NCBI GenBank assembly: GCA_028694115.1 | Contig: JAQUUB010000031.1 | Coordinates: 1-45,163 of the forward strand | Origin: Lachnospiraceae bacterium | Lineage (GTDB): Bacteria > Bacillota_A > Clostridia > Lachnospirales > Lachnospiraceae | Length of the DNA: 45,163 bases | Direction of reading: 5' to 3' | Shown here: piece by piece, positions 34,159 to 44,160 of the stretch | Layout of the letters: each line of letters starts with the position of its first letter | Numbering within the stretch: the stretch's first letter is position 1 | Notes under the pieces: model-generated | The model's database searches: none | What the model was told of the DNA's origin: nothing | What the model saw: only the letters and a program-made list of their open reading frames with translations | Made by a program: the position numbers and the translations under genes

Positions 34159-35268
34159 CTAATCCAAATAATCTTTTAATTTCCTGCTTCTGCTTGGATG
34201 ACGAAGTTTACGTAGTGCCTTTGCCTCAATCTGTCGAATACGCTCTCTTGTGACATTGAATTCCTTTCCAACCTCTTCAAGTGTTCTTGCTCTACCATCA
34301 TCTAAACCAAAACGAAGTCTTAATACCTTTTGTTCTCTATCCGTCAGAGTACTAAGTACTTCTACTAATTGTTCCTTTAATAACGTAAATGCTGCAGCAT
34401 CTGCTGGAACGGGAACATTATCATCCTGAATAAAATCACCCAAATGACTATCTTCCTCTTCACCAATTGGTGTTTCAAGAGAAACTGGTTCTTGAGATAT
34501 TTTTAAAATTTCTCTTACTCGATCAACTGGCATATTCATCTGTTCTGCAATTTCTTCGGGGGTCGGTTCTCTTCCAAGCTCCTGCAATAATTGTCTGCTG
34601 ATACGAATTAATTTATTAATCGTTTCCACCATATGAACAGGAATACGTATCGTTCTCGCTTGATCCGCAATTGCTCTGGTAATTGCCTGACGAATCCACC
34701 ATGTTGCATACGTCGAAAATTTATATCCCTTTGTATAATCAAATTTTTCAACAGCTTTAATAAGACCTAGATTTCCTTCTTGAATTAAATCAAGAAACAA
34801 CATTCCACGTCCAACATAACGTTTTGCAATGGATACTACTAAACGCAGGTTTGCCTCTGCTAGACGTTTCTTTGCTTCCGCATCACCCATTTCCATCTTC
34901 TTTGCTAATTTAATTTCTTCATCTGCTGAAAGAAGAGGAACCTTACCGATTTCCTTTAAGTACATTCTAACTGGGTCTTCAATACTTACGCCATCTGGAA
35001 CGGTAAGATCAATATTTTCTACGTCGACTTCATCCTCTTCGGTCAAGATGATTTCTTCGTCTTCCTCCTCTTCCTCAATAACTTTCAATACATCGATATT
35101 ATTGTGTTCCAAAAATTCTAAAATTTTGTCAAAATGTTCTTCTAAAAGTTCCATATCAAAAAAGAAATCAATTATTTCCTGATATTCCAAAACATTCTTT
35201 TTCTTTTTAGCAATAGCCATGAGTTGATGTAATTTTTCCTCAAACTTTGCCTGTGTAATTTCGTCCAT
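34159..35268 (-). CDS. rpoD: Primary RNA polymerase sigma factor (sigma-A)
   Basis: The housekeeping sigma factor, about 369 residues. It has an N-terminal region 1.1 with a very acidic linker ([17 protein letters not shown]), region 1.2 ([18 protein letters not shown]), region 2 with [23 protein letters not shown] and [17 protein letters not shown] for -10 recognition, region 3 and region 4 ending [18 protein letters not shown] for -35 recognition. I chose the ATG at 35268 ([17 protein letters not shown] upstream); the open frame to 35331 overlaps dnaG. It follows dnaG by about 60 bases in the conserved macromolecular synthesis operon. Confidence 0.97.
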   Translation of the reverse strand: MDEITQAKFEEKLHQLMAIAKKKKNVLEYQEIIDFFFDMELLEEHFDKILEFLEHNNIDVLKVIEEEEEDEEIILTEEDEVDVENIDLTVPDGVSIEDPVRMYLKEIGKVPLLSADEEIKLAKKMEMGDAEAKKRLAEANLRLVVSIAKRYVGRGMLFLDLIQEGNLGLIKAVEKFDYTKGYKFSTYATWWIRQAITRAIADQARTIRIPVHMVETINKLIRISRQLLQELGREPTPEEIAEQMNMPVDRVREILKISQEPVSLETPIGEEEDSHLGDFIQDDNVPVPADAAAFTLLKEQLVEVLSTLTDREQKVLRLRFGLDDGRARTLEEVGKEFNVTRERIRQIEAKALRKLRHPSRSRKLKDYLD

Positions 35269-35327
35269 TTTATTCCATCCTTCCATTTGCACTTCTCGCA
35301 TAGTATTCCCTGACTTTAGAAAACAAT

Positions 35328-37097
35328 TCATAATGAAATTCGTATTTTTTCTAAGTCTTCAATTGCTTTTTTATCTGCTATGGCTTTCATCAGAGGATCC
35401 ATACCCTCCGGCACTTCCCTGCTGCCATTTGATAAACTATTTTCCTTCACCTTGATCACAATATCAGTTAAGGCTTTTTCACGTTCTGTCTTTGACTCAA
35501 TCTCAATCAATTTTGTATTAAAAAGGGCGGCCACAGTTCTGTGCTCCTCCTCTTCCTCAAACTTACTTACAATTTGAGCTGGATTTACTTTTCCTTCCTC
35601 TAATTGTGAAAAAAGAATCCCTGCAACGGATTGAAAAAGAGTATCCGTGAAATCCTGTGGTTTAATATGCTTCTTAACCTGTTGATAAACAGCTGGCTCA
35701 TCGGTTAACCAGGTTAGGAGGAGTTTTTGAGCCTTTACTACCCCGTTCTCTTTCTCCTTATTACTCTGGATTCCCGATTTAGGTCTCACAATTTCCCGGA
35801 TACCCTCATTTCTGGCAGCCTGCCTAGCAACTGATTTTCTAAGGCTTTCTACATTAATCATGTATTTTGCAGCAACAGCATCTAGATAATTTTCCCGTTC
35901 GATTTCTTCGGTAAAATGAATCAGTTTTGCCACAATTGCCTCGTGAAAACGCGTTCGACCCTCCGGGTCTTTCACATCATAATTACTCTCAAGCATACGG
36001 ATTTCAAAGAAAAATGCATTCTCCGCATTGTCAATTCGCTCCTGAAAAGCTTCCTGACCCAAATTCTTTATAAATTCGTCAGGATCCTTGTAAGGTTGCA
36101 TATTAATAACCTTAGCCGATATCCCAGATTCTTTTAAGATAGGAATCGCCCGAAGTGCAGCCATAGTTCCCGCCTGATCATTATCATAGGTGAGATAGAC
36201 CTCTTCGGTGTAGCGCTTTAATAAGTTTGCATGTCCAGAGGTAAATGCTGTTCCCAGTGAAGCAACTGCCTGTGAAAATCCTGCCTGATGCAACGCTATT
36301 ACATCCATGTATCCTTCGCAGACAATCATATTTTTCTTTCTCGATGTTCTGGCATGATTTAATCCATAAAGATTACGGCTCTTATCAAATACTTTGGTCT
36401 CAGGAGAATTTAGATACTTTGGCTTCCCATCTCCCATCACACGACCACCAAAACCGATCACCCTGTGATTCACATCCATAATAGGGAAAATGACACGATT
36501 CCAGAACTTATCGCTCATCCCATGTTTTTCATCAACATTCACTAAACCAGATTGCCTTATAATTTCATCCGAATACCCTAGCTTTTTGATATATCTGTAT
36601 AAATCATCACTATATTTACTAGCATAGCCTAATCCAAACTGCTGCATGGTTTCTTTGGATAGTTCTCTGTTTACCAGATAATCATATCCTGTTTTTCCAT
36701 CTGGCTGACGCAACATGATATAAAAATACTTTGCTGCAATTTTATTAAGCTCTAGAATTTGTGCTCTAAGAGTATCCTGTTTTCTAGACTCTTCAGACAT
36801 CTCACCCTCTGGCAAATCAACTCCTGCACGCTCCGCCAGATATTTGATTGCTTCCATAAAAGAGTAATTTTCATATTCCATAATAAAGCTGATTACATTT
36901 CCTCCAGCACCACATCCAAAGCAATAATACATTTGTTTACTTGGCGTCACAGAAAATGAAGCAGACTTTTCATTATGAAATGGACACAGCCCAAAATAGC
37001 TGCTTCCTTTTTTCTTTAAATTGACATATCCTGAAATCACATCGACGACATCATTTTTTAATCGGACTTCTTCAATTAATTCTTCTGAATAACGCAT
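35328..37097 (-). CDS. dnaG: DNA primase
   Basis: It synthesises RNA primers for replication. The 589-residue protein has an N-terminal CHC2 zinc domain ([18 protein letters not shown] followed by CFGCG), the TOPRIM catalytic core ([18 protein letters not shown] and [10 protein letters not shown]) and a C-terminal DnaB-interacting helical region (about 450-589). It is full length. It lies 22 bases downstream of the dGTPase gene and just upstream of rpoD. Confidence 0.97.
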   Translation of the reverse strand: MRYSEELIEEVRLKNDVVDVISGYVNLKKKGSSYFGLCPFHNEKSASFSVTPSKQMYYCFGCGAGGNVISFIMEYENYSFMEAIKYLAERAGVDLPEGEMSEESRKQDTLRAQILELNKIAAKYFYIMLRQPDGKTGYDYLVNRELSKETMQQFGLGYASKYSDDLYRYIKKLGYSDEIIRQSGLVNVDEKHGMSDKFWNRVIFPIMDVNHRVIGFGGRVMGDGKPKYLNSPETKVFDKSRNLYGLNHARTSRKKNMIVCEGYMDVIALHQAGFSQAVASLGTAFTSGHANLLKRYTEEVYLTYDNDQAGTMAALRAIPILKESGISAKVINMQPYKDPDEFIKNLGQEAFQERIDNAENAFFFEIRMLESNYDVKDPEGRTRFHEAIVAKLIHFTEEIERENYLDAVAAKYMINVESLRKSVARQAARNEGIREIVRPKSGIQSNKEKENGVVKAQKLLLTWLTDEPAVYQQVKKHIKPQDFTDTLFQSVAGILFSQLEEGKVNPAQIVSKFEEEEEHRTVAALFNTKLIEIESKTEREKALTDIVIKVKENSLSNGSREVPEGMDPLMKAIADKKAIEDLEKIRISL

Positions 37098-37119
37098 ATC
37101 TTACCTCGGTGTGCTTACA

Positions 37120-38127
37120 TCATCCATGCCAGGAATCTGGCACAAATAACTCTGTATATTTTGCAATGGCATAACGGTCTGTCATAGCGGAAACATAGTC
37201 ACATACTACACGTTCTGGTTTCTCATTTTGTTCCTCCATCATCCATTGATACTCTTTTGGAAGCTCTTCTAGATGTTGAAGGTAATAAATGTAGAGTGTC
37301 TCGACTAAGCTCTCTGCTTTTCCCTCTTCCCCTTTTGCCTTTTCGTTTTGATAAACGTTTTCAAACATAAATATTCTTAAGTCTTTCATGGCTTCTGCCA
37401 CTTCTTTTGATTGTAGAATATCATTTTTTCCATAACTATTTGTTACAATATCATGAATAAAGTGATCTAGTCTCTCTGCAGTGGTCTTTCCTATCACATT
37501 ACCTATGGATGCTGGGACATCATCATCTTTTAATATTTTTCCACGAATTGCATCATCCATATCATGATGAATATAAGCTATTTTATCGGAAAGGCGGACA
37601 ATCTTACCTTCCAATGTAAATGGCATTCCCTTTGTCTGATGGTTTGCTATTCCATCTCTCACTTCGAGAGTCAGATTCAGTCCTTTTCCATCTTTTTCCA
37701 ATCTTTCTACGACCCTAACACTCTGTTCACTATGTGAAAATCCAAGTGGGCATACACGGTCTAATGCCCGTTCCCCTGCATGTCCAAAAGGAGTATGCCC
37801 CAAATCATGACCAAGCGCAATTGCTTCGACCAAATCTTCATTTAGCTTTAATGCCTTTGCTATTGTTCTGGCATTTTGGGATACTTCCAGTGTGTGGGTA
37901 AGACGGGTCCTGTAATGATCTCCATCTGGTGTCAGAAATACTTGTGTTTTATCCTTTAATCTACGAAATGATTTACTATGTAAAATACGGTCCCTGTCTC
38001 TTTGATATACCGGACGAATGTCACATGGTTCCTCTTTATACTCTCTACCCTTTGAATCCATACTTAAGGATGCATAAGGACTTAAATAGTCCTTTTCCAT
38101 TTTTTCTAAACTTTCTCTGATTGTCAT
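37120..38127 (-). CDS. dgt: Deoxyguanosinetriphosphate triphosphohydrolase-like protein
   Basis: This HD-domain dNTP triphosphohydrolase of about 335 residues is the short, type-2 form common in Gram-positives. It has RRLKDKTQVF, the first His in TRLTHTLEVSQ, the HD pair in ALGHDLGHTPFGHAGE and the later Asp in LSDKIAYIHHDMDD. The ATG at 38127 (MTIRESLEKM) is chosen for AGAGGTGA upstream; the open frame to 38208 would add 27 residues absent from relatives. It heads the dgt-dnaG-rpoD operon. Confidence 0.93.
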   Translation of the reverse strand: MTIRESLEKMEKDYLSPYASLSMDSKGREYKEEPCDIRPVYQRDRDRILHSKSFRRLKDKTQVFLTPDGDHYRTRLTHTLEVSQNARTIAKALKLNEDLVEAIALGHDLGHTPFGHAGERALDRVCPLGFSHSEQSVRVVERLEKDGKGLNLTLEVRDGIANHQTKGMPFTLEGKIVRLSDKIAYIHHDMDDAIRGKILKDDDVPASIGNVIGKTTAERLDHFIHDIVTNSYGKNDILQSKEVAEAMKDLRIFMFENVYQNEKAKGEEGKAESLVETLYIYYLQHLEELPKEYQWMMEEQNEKPERVVCDYVSAMTDRYAIAKYTELFVPDSWHG

Positions 38128-38263
38128 ATTCACCTCTAGCCCTCTTGGCTCAGAAAACGAAACAATTTCTCCCTCAGATTTTATCCACTCCTTAATTATA
38201 TTCTCCACAAACTTCCTAAATCCTTTAAAAAGTTTAAAATTTATTAGGAATTTATTTATAATT

Positions 38264-39475
38264 TTATGTTATTGTAAAAATGATTTCACAACCGACACTT
38301 TTTCTGCTTTTGCATTCAATCGTACCACCATGCGCTTCTATGATGTACTTGCAGATGGAAAGACCTAATCCGGATCCTGGTATGCTGCTGGTTCTGGATT
38401 TCTCGGCACGATAAAATTTGTCGAATACATAAGGGATATCATCTACCTCAATCCCTATTCCATTATCTTTTACTGCAATCTGAATTCCTTTTTTCATATT
38501 GATTGCAATTATTTCAATCCGTAACGGATCCTCCTTTACATATTTTAAGCTGTTCTCTACAAGGTTATACAATACTTCTGTAATTCTTTTGGAATCAATC
38601 ATTACAATCATATCTGCTGCCTGATTATCCCATACTAAATCTGCTGATCTTTGTCTTGCAAAGATTTGAATTTCTCTCATTACTTCTTCAAAATATTTTG
38701 TAAAATAGACTTCCTGCTTTTGTATCTCCAGTTTTTTGAGCTGTGCATTAGAAATATCTAATAATTCTTTAATCATTTCAATAAGTAAATTCGTTTTATC
38801 AATTATTATTTTTATATACTCTTCTTTTTTCTTATCTGTATTTGCAATTCCATCCCGAAGCCCCTCTCCATAAGCCTTGATTGTTGAAATGGGTGTTCGC
38901 AAATCGTGCGAAATGCAAGAAATTAGCTCCTGTTGCGATCTTTTCAGTTCTTCTTCTCTCATCTGCTTGCTCTTTAATTCATCCCGCATAAGTTCAAAGG
39001 AATAGGACAAATCACCCATCTCATTTTCAGCTATTTTACTTCCATAATCACGAACTACTTCCAAATCATAATTTCCTGTTATGATTTCCTTAGCTGACGA
39101 ACTGATTTCTGAAACAGGATTTAAAATACGTATTTGCAAGTAGCAGGATTTTATAAAGGCTAAGATCATAACGAATAAAATACTAATTCCAATAGGTAGG
39201 AACAAATAGACTGCCTTTTTTAAACGATTGCTGTTTTGATAAAAGGAATCCTTTACGGCAAAAATTGCAAACCCTTTTGTTTGATTCCCATCTGTGAGCA
39301 CAAGAAATTCCTTTTCATACCCTTCTGTACCTTTACCGAAGCTTTGATCCTTCTGCAATACTTCTTCAACCTTAACGGATTCCCCTACCGAATAATCAAA
39401 AATAGAATCTGAATATAGTACACTCCCATCTTCTGTTATTACCATATATTCAAAGGGACATGCAACATAGACTAA
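38264..39475 (-). pseudogene. Sensor histidine kinase, N-terminus deleted
   Basis: From the ATG at 39445 the product has 393 residues: part of an extracytoplasmic sensor, one membrane span (about 79-100), HAMP (about 101-155), phosphoacceptor SCISHDLRTPIS (His about 180), N-box NLVENSLKYV, G1 DNGIGI, F-box FDKFYRAEKS and G2 GSGLGLSI. The cytoplasmic start and first membrane span of a normal kinase of this type are missing. In the same frame the sensor-like sequence (VYVACPFEY) continues upstream of the ATG to the junction with the receiver gene near 39475, so this is a deletion, not a late start. It may be non-functional or constitutively misfolded. Confidence 0.75.
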
Positions 39476-39791
39476 AGGGTTTTGTTACATAGTCATCAGC
39501 CCCAATTCCTAGGGCTACTACTTTATCCATTTCTCCATCCTTTGCAGAAATCATAATCACAGGTGCCTCCGATACATTGCGGATCTCCTTACATACTTTC
39601 ATTCCATCCATTTTCGGAAGCATAATATCAAGCAATACGAGATCTGGCTTTTCTTCTAGAAATATCTGTAGACCTGTGACGCCATCTCCTGCTGTTAAAG
39701 CCTTAAATCCTTCCACCTCTAAATAAGCTCCAAGGATATTTGCAAGCTCTTTCTCATCCTCAATAATCAAAATCTTTTGCCCCATATTCAC
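39450..39791 (-). pseudogene. OmpR-type response regulator, DNA-binding domain deleted
   Basis: The 113-residue product holds a nearly full receiver domain: acidic EDE (about 11-13), phosphoacceptor D55 in LVLLDIMLPKMDG, T/S in MISAKD, and K104 in YVTKPF. Right after KPFSL it leaves the family pattern (CCMSL, stop). The winged-helix output domain of about 120 residues is absent. The following bases are in the reading frame of the kinase sensor domain, shifted by +1. This is an internal deletion across the RR-HK boundary. It lies 53 bases downstream of the ABC ATPase gene it presumably once regulated. Confidence 0.85.
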
Positions 39792-39843
39792 CTCCGTATG
39801 ACTATGGTACTATTATACTCTGCTGTTTTTGCTTTCTCAAGAT

Positions 39844-40617
39844 TTACCAGCCCTTTTCCTTTAGAAATTTATAAACTCTTTCTTCGCGTTCCTCTTCCTT
39901 ATCTTCCCGATACTCATTGAGTTTAAGATCTCCATCAATTCTACCATCCTTCAGATAGATAATACGATTCCCTCTACACGCTGCCTTCAAATCATGAGTA
40001 ACCATTACCACCGATTGCCCTTCCTCATGAATATCAGTAAATACATCTAGAACACTCTCACCTTGTGAAGAATTCAGAGCACCTGTTGGCTCATCTGCAA
40101 ATAGAACCTTGGGTTGATTCATCAGTGCCCGACAGATTGCAACTCTCTGTCTTTGTCCACCTGACATCTGATTGGGAAATTTCTTCATTTGATCGGTTAA
40201 AGATAATTTCTCAGCCAGATCCTTTATTTTTTCTTCTATGTGCTTCTTGTCTGCTCCGCTTTTATAGGTTGGACTCAGCATATTCTCATAGACCGTAAGA
40301 TTACTAATTAAGTTAATTCCTTGAAACACAAATCCAATTTCCTTCTTTCGAAGATTAGTCATATCCTTTTCTTTTAATTTTGTAATATCACGACCATCAA
40401 ACAACACTTTTCCTGTTGTAGCCTTATCCATTCCACTAAGTGCATAGAGAAGTGTTGATTTTCCAGATCCTGAGCTTCCCATAATTATAGTGAAGTCTCC
40501 CTCATATATTTCAAGATTTAAATTTTTTATTATATTATTTACTTCCCCATCTGTAATAAAACTCTTACATAGAAACTCCGTTTTCAAAATTGCCTGATTC
40601 ACCTTTATATCCTCCAT
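39844..40617 (-). CDS. ABC transporter ATP-binding protein (MacB/BceA type)
   Basis: This 257-residue nucleotide-binding subunit has Walker A GSSGSGKST, the signature MSGGQRQRVAICRAL, Walker B VLFADEPTGALNS and the switch His in MVTHDLKAA. It pairs with the large FtsX-like permease directly upstream (3 bases apart). The family exports or senses peptides and antibiotics (Bce/Vex-like) rather than importing nutrients. The adjacent two-component system that would normally control it is broken. Confidence 0.92.
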   Translation of the reverse strand: MEDIKVNQAILKTEFLCKSFITDGEVNNIIKNLNLEIYEGDFTIIMGSSGSGKSTLLYALSGMDKATTGKVLFDGRDITKLKEKDMTNLRKKEIGFVFQGINLISNLTVYENMLSPTYKSGADKKHIEEKIKDLAEKLSLTDQMKKFPNQMSGGQRQRVAICRALMNQPKVLFADEPTGALNSSQGESVLDVFTDIHEEGQSVVMVTHDLKAACRGNRIIYLKDGRIDGDLKLNEYREDKEEEREERVYKFLKEKGW

Positions 40618-40620
40618 TTC

Positions 40621-42927
40621 CTATTCCTGTACCAAATCTCTTACATTTATCTTTTTCAAACTTCTTGATGAAACAATGGTTCCAAATATAAACATCAAAA
40701 GTACGACTCCATTTGTAACGAAAATTTCTAAGTAATTATATGAAATATCGTATCGCAACAGCCCAAACATGCTAAGGCTCAGCGTCATAATCTTCGGATA
40801 TAGATATAAAATCAATGGAACTGCAATGAGAATTGACAGTACTGCTAAAATCATAACATAGGTAACATTTGCTATGATTAGATGTCTCGTAGAATATCCG
40901 ATGCATTTATAAATCCCATTCATTTTTTCACTATTGGCATTTCTTAAAAGTACAATGCAAAAGATATTCGCGGTACCAATCAAAAGCACCAGAATTGTAA
41001 TTGCTGGAATTGAAGATGTTTGAGGCCCAGCTATCATATCCATTATTTCAGAATTAGTTTCACTTCTGTACATGACCTTTCCTTTTCCGTCCAAGTCTGC
41101 CTTTAATTTATTTAGCGTATCTTCTACGCTTTGTGTTTTATTCGCATAGATACCAAGGTTTGTAAATGTGAAATCAAGCCCATTCTCTGTATAGGCCTGT
41201 TCGATCAATCGACAGCTCTTACCCATATTCAAATAAGTCTGATAGATTCCTGTAATTAAGAAATTGATTTTCTTTCCATTTAATTCAATCTCAATATAGT
41301 CTCCTACCGTCTTATTACGTTCTTTTGCAACCTTTCCAGAAATAGATACTTCATTTCCCCGAATCGGATTTCTTCCTTCTATTGCATCCTGTCCGCAATC
41401 CTCGTAGGTTTCATAGACATACGGATAGATTAATGTAAAGGTACTGTCTTTCGTCCATTTCAAAGAACCACACACAGGACTTGCATTTGCAATCACTCTG
41501 TCAACCATATCATTCTGTTCAACAATTCTTCGAACTTCTTCAAAGTCAACACCTTCATTTACAGTTACACGGATATCGCTATTCTCAATTGCCAGCCAGT
41601 AATCATTATTTTCTCTCATGTGTAATGCTACATCAAGAGAAATAATTGCAAAATTAACACCAAAAATCGTTATCAAGGACGTAATGAGGATTCCTGTTGC
41701 TCCCTTTTTGTCCCTTAAAAGATTACGAATGGCAATTCCAAATGGTGAAAACCGAACTTTCATATTTCCTTTTAATTTCTTCTTACTATTGGTATTACTC
41801 CAATTATTTAGGGCATATATTGGATTTGCCTTTTGTGATTTGTTAATAATGACCCTGATTAACAAAGTCGCAAATCCAACGATTATAACATAGCAAAGAA
41901 CTCCTGGTAACAATACTGAGGTATTGCTCTTTTCACCAATCGTTTCAAACATAGACTCTAATACTTTAGAAGCAAATATCTTGGATCCTATCATTGCAAA
42001 CAGACTAGCTACTGACATTACCACAAAATAAAAGGTTAAATAATTACTTAGTATATCTGCCTTTGTGTAGCCTATGACCTTATACATCGCAATTGTTTTT
42101 GCATCCTGAATCATTGTATTACGAATCATAAAGTTAATAATTGACAAACTAACAATTAACATAATCAGTCCAACTACAATTAATATGGATGCCATAATAT
42201 TATTTGCAAGTGTTGTATTTGTGACTGCATCCTCTACTGTCAACAGCTGACCTGGCATTTGCCCCTCATGAGACTTTCGGTAAGCATTCTCAATATCCTG
42301 GCCTGTAGTTCCTTCTTTACCATAAAGGCGAATCTTGTATTGAAGGCTCATCTGTTCAGGTATCTCTTTTACAAGCAAACTGGAATCATATGATGTGGAA
42401 CTACTATACGGCTCCACAAAAATCCCTCTCACCGTATAGTGAAGTACCTCTTCTCCCATCTGTACGGAGATTTCATCCCCAACCCTTACATCATTTCCAA
42501 TTGCCATACACGAAGGAATGATACATTCGCTATCCTTTAGACTACGAGCTAGTAAAGCATCCCCCTCAAGATAACGGATCTTTTTAAAAGCTCCTTCAAC
42601 GTAAGGTGTGAGACAATAAAAACCACCGACTGCCTTTCCTTTTACTTTTAGTCCATCTTCTACATAATGATACTTATATAGAATCGTCTGTTTCACATTA
42701 TCTAATTTTTCAAATTCCGCCTGTATTTGTGTCACTGTTTCCTTATCTCGAAATACACTATAAAACATGGCGGTACCTGTATTGCACTCATCCACAAGCT
42801 TTTGAAATGGCTCATTCATAGACAGCAGAATTGTCAGGGAAGAGCAGAGCAATAGCGTACATAACAGTACAATGACAAATAGTAAGCAGGTCTGCGTCTT
42901 CCGATATCGTAAATTTTTAATCCACAT
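40621..42927 (-). CDS. FtsX-like ABC transporter permease
   Basis: This 768-residue membrane protein has an N-terminal span (TCLLFVIVLLCTLLLCSSLTILL), a large extracytoplasmic domain, three spans in the FtsX arrangement at about 230-365, a second extracytoplasmic domain (about 430-640) and a second FtsX-type triple-span region at the C-terminus (SIPAITILVLLIGTANIFCIVLL onward). This is the two-FtsX layout of MacB/Vex-like permeases. GAGAGGA lies 6 bases before the ATG. Substrate unknown; peptide or antibiotic export, or lipid handling, is likely. Confidence 0.9.
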   Translation of the reverse strand: MWIKNLRYRKTQTCLLFVIVLLCTLLLCSSLTILLSMNEPFQKLVDECNTGTAMFYSVFRDKETVTQIQAEFEKLDNVKQTILYKYHYVEDGLKVKGKAVGGFYCLTPYVEGAFKKIRYLEGDALLARSLKDSECIIPSCMAIGNDVRVGDEISVQMGEEVLHYTVRGIFVEPYSSSTSYDSSLLVKEIPEQMSLQYKIRLYGKEGTTGQDIENAYRKSHEGQMPGQLLTVEDAVTNTTLANNIMASILIVVGLIMLIVSLSIINFMIRNTMIQDAKTIAMYKVIGYTKADILSNYLTFYFVVMSVASLFAMIGSKIFASKVLESMFETIGEKSNTSVLLPGVLCYVIIVGFATLLIRVIINKSQKANPIYALNNWSNTNSKKKLKGNMKVRFSPFGIAIRNLLRDKKGATGILITSLITIFGVNFAIISLDVALHMRENNDYWLAIENSDIRVTVNEGVDFEEVRRIVEQNDMVDRVIANASPVCGSLKWTKDSTFTLIYPYVYETYEDCGQDAIEGRNPIRGNEVSISGKVAKERNKTVGDYIEIELNGKKINFLITGIYQTYLNMGKSCRLIEQAYTENGLDFTFTNLGIYANKTQSVEDTLNKLKADLDGKGKVMYRSETNSEIMDMIAGPQTSSIPAITILVLLIGTANIFCIVLLRNANSEKMNGIYKCIGYSTRHLIIANVTYVMILAVLSILIAVPLILYLYPKIMTLSLSMFGLLRYDISYNYLEIFVTNGVVLLMFIFGTIVSSRSLKKINVRDLVQE

Positions 42928-42933
42928 AAAAAA

Positions 42934-43042
42934 ATCCTCTCTTTATTTTATCAACATTGGTTCGCCGTGTCATAGCGAATAGGTATCATCATTTCTAATG
43001 ATATCTATATCTTACATGCTGATTCTTAAATAAAAAGAGGAT
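42934..43042 (-). other. Inverted repeat that could mask the permease ribosome site
   Basis: Minus-strand bases 43042-43027 are nearly complementary to 42950-42934, the latter containing the GAGAGGA ribosome site of the permease gene. The arms are 76 bases apart. If both lie on one transcript, pairing would hide the ribosome site. No clear promoter is visible, so this is only suggestive. Confidence 0.35.
42951..43026. other. Intergenic stretch between lrgB and the ABC permease
   Basis: Holds short palindromes (TTCGC/GCGAA at about 42960-42980 and an imperfect one around TATCAT/ATGATA near 42986-43010) that might be operator sites. No clear -35/-10 pair. No gene. Confidence 0.35.
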
Positions 43043-43066
43043 CATAATTAATAAATATAAATAGCT

Positions 43067-43765
43067 CTAAATCAAAAATAGATTAACAACAATCGGAACA
43101 ATAACAACTGTCATAATTCCCGTTACTACAATTGCCAACGAGCTCATAGCACCTTCTATTTCACCAAGCTCCAATGCCTTTGAAGTTCCTAGTGCATGAG
43201 AACAGCATCCAATCGCAAGTCCCTTTGCAACAGGTTCTTCTACTCTGATTAAATTTAAAAGCATTGGTGCAAACATTGCCCCAATATTACCTGCTACAAC
43301 TACTCCTATTATTGTGATGCCAATGACCCCACCAATTTCTTCACATACACCCATTGCAATCGGTGTGGTAACTGATTTAGGAAGAAGTGATAAGATAGCG
43401 TCCTTTTTTACTGCAAATGCAGCTCCTAAACCAATGATTAACACAACATGTCCAATGCAGCCTGCCAAAATACCACTGATGACTGCAACAAAATTTTTCT
43501 TTAATATTTCAATCTGACGATATAATGGTACTGCCAGACAAACGGTTGCAGGTGTTAAAAAATAGGTAATATACTTTGCACCATTTTCATAGGTCTCATA
43601 GTCAATTTGAAAAACCAACAAAAATACAATAATGATAATGGATGCTACTGCTAACGGATTACAAATGGATAAACCTGTGACCTGTTGAAGCTTTACTCCA
43701 ATAAAATAACAGACTAGACTGAGTGCAATACCAAAAAAGGCTGATTGTGCTAAGATGTTATTCAT
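43067..43765 (-). CDS. lrgB: LrgB family membrane protein
   Basis: This 232-residue protein with about seven to eight membrane spans belongs to the LrgB/CidB (YohK) family. The conserved motifs FLTPATVCLAVPLYRQ, LLPKSVTTPIAMGVCEEIGG and GCCSHALGTSKALELGE are complete. With LrgA it forms a system linked to murein-hydrolase control or to transport of small metabolites such as pyruvate, depending on species. It overlaps the end of lrgA by 8 bases (ATGAATAA), so the two are translationally coupled. Confidence 0.93.
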   Translation of the reverse strand: MNNILAQSAFFGIALSLVCYFIGVKLQQVTGLSICNPLAVASIIIIVFLLVFQIDYETYENGAKYITYFLTPATVCLAVPLYRQIEILKKNFVAVISGILAGCIGHVVLIIGLGAAFAVKKDAILSLLPKSVTTPIAMGVCEEIGGVIGITIIGVVVAGNIGAMFAPMLLNLIRVEEPVAKGLAIGCCSHALGTSKALELGEIEGAMSSLAIVVTGIMTVVIVPIVVNLFLI

Positions 43766-44138
43766 TTACACTTTCCTCCTTTTGTTTTCTTCTCTTCTGC
43801 TCTTGCATTACAAATTGTGCTACTCTTCCAGTTATCATAAGAACCACCGAGGTTGAAATAACACAAATGATAATAAGCGCTAATATCTGCCCTTTCATCC
43901 CCCCCATGCTGGTCATAATACTAACCGTAGGCGAAATAAAAAAGATGGGCATAATTGAGATCATAAATTTTGCCGTTTCTTCCACTTGAGACAGTTTTAC
44001 AATCCCTGTCATTAAAGCAATAAATAGTAATACCATTCCATATACACTCCCTGGCACCGGAAGTGGTATCAATATATTTAATAATTCTCCAACCACACTA
44101 AATATTAATAAAATCGTTATCTGACGTAAATATTTCAT
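43758..44138 (-). CDS. lrgA: CidA/LrgA family holin-like protein
   Basis: This protein of about 126 residues has four membrane spans: YLRQITILLIFSVVGELLNI, PVPGSVYGMVLLFIALMTG (the conserved PGS..G motif), a third, and ILALIIICVISTSVVLMIT. The C-terminal tail is charged (QEQKRRKQKEE). The ATG at 44138 (MKYLRQITILL) with GGGAAGGA upstream is preferred to the frame opening at 44177, which runs into the esterase gene. It pairs with lrgB immediately downstream. Confidence 0.9.
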   Translation of the reverse strand: MKYLRQITILLIFSVVGELLNILIPLPVPGSVYGMVLLFIALMTGIVKLSQVEETAKFMISIMPIFFISPTVSIMTSMGGMKGQILALIIICVISTSVVLMITGRVAQFVMQEQKRRKQKEESVNE

Positions 44139-44160
44139 AAAATAATCAAGTCCTTCCCTG

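Noticed and set aside
38264..39791. Explaining the short response regulator and kinase by one sequencing frameshift
   Set aside because: A frameshift would leave the DNA-binding domain readable in another frame; here that sequence is absent between the two parts.
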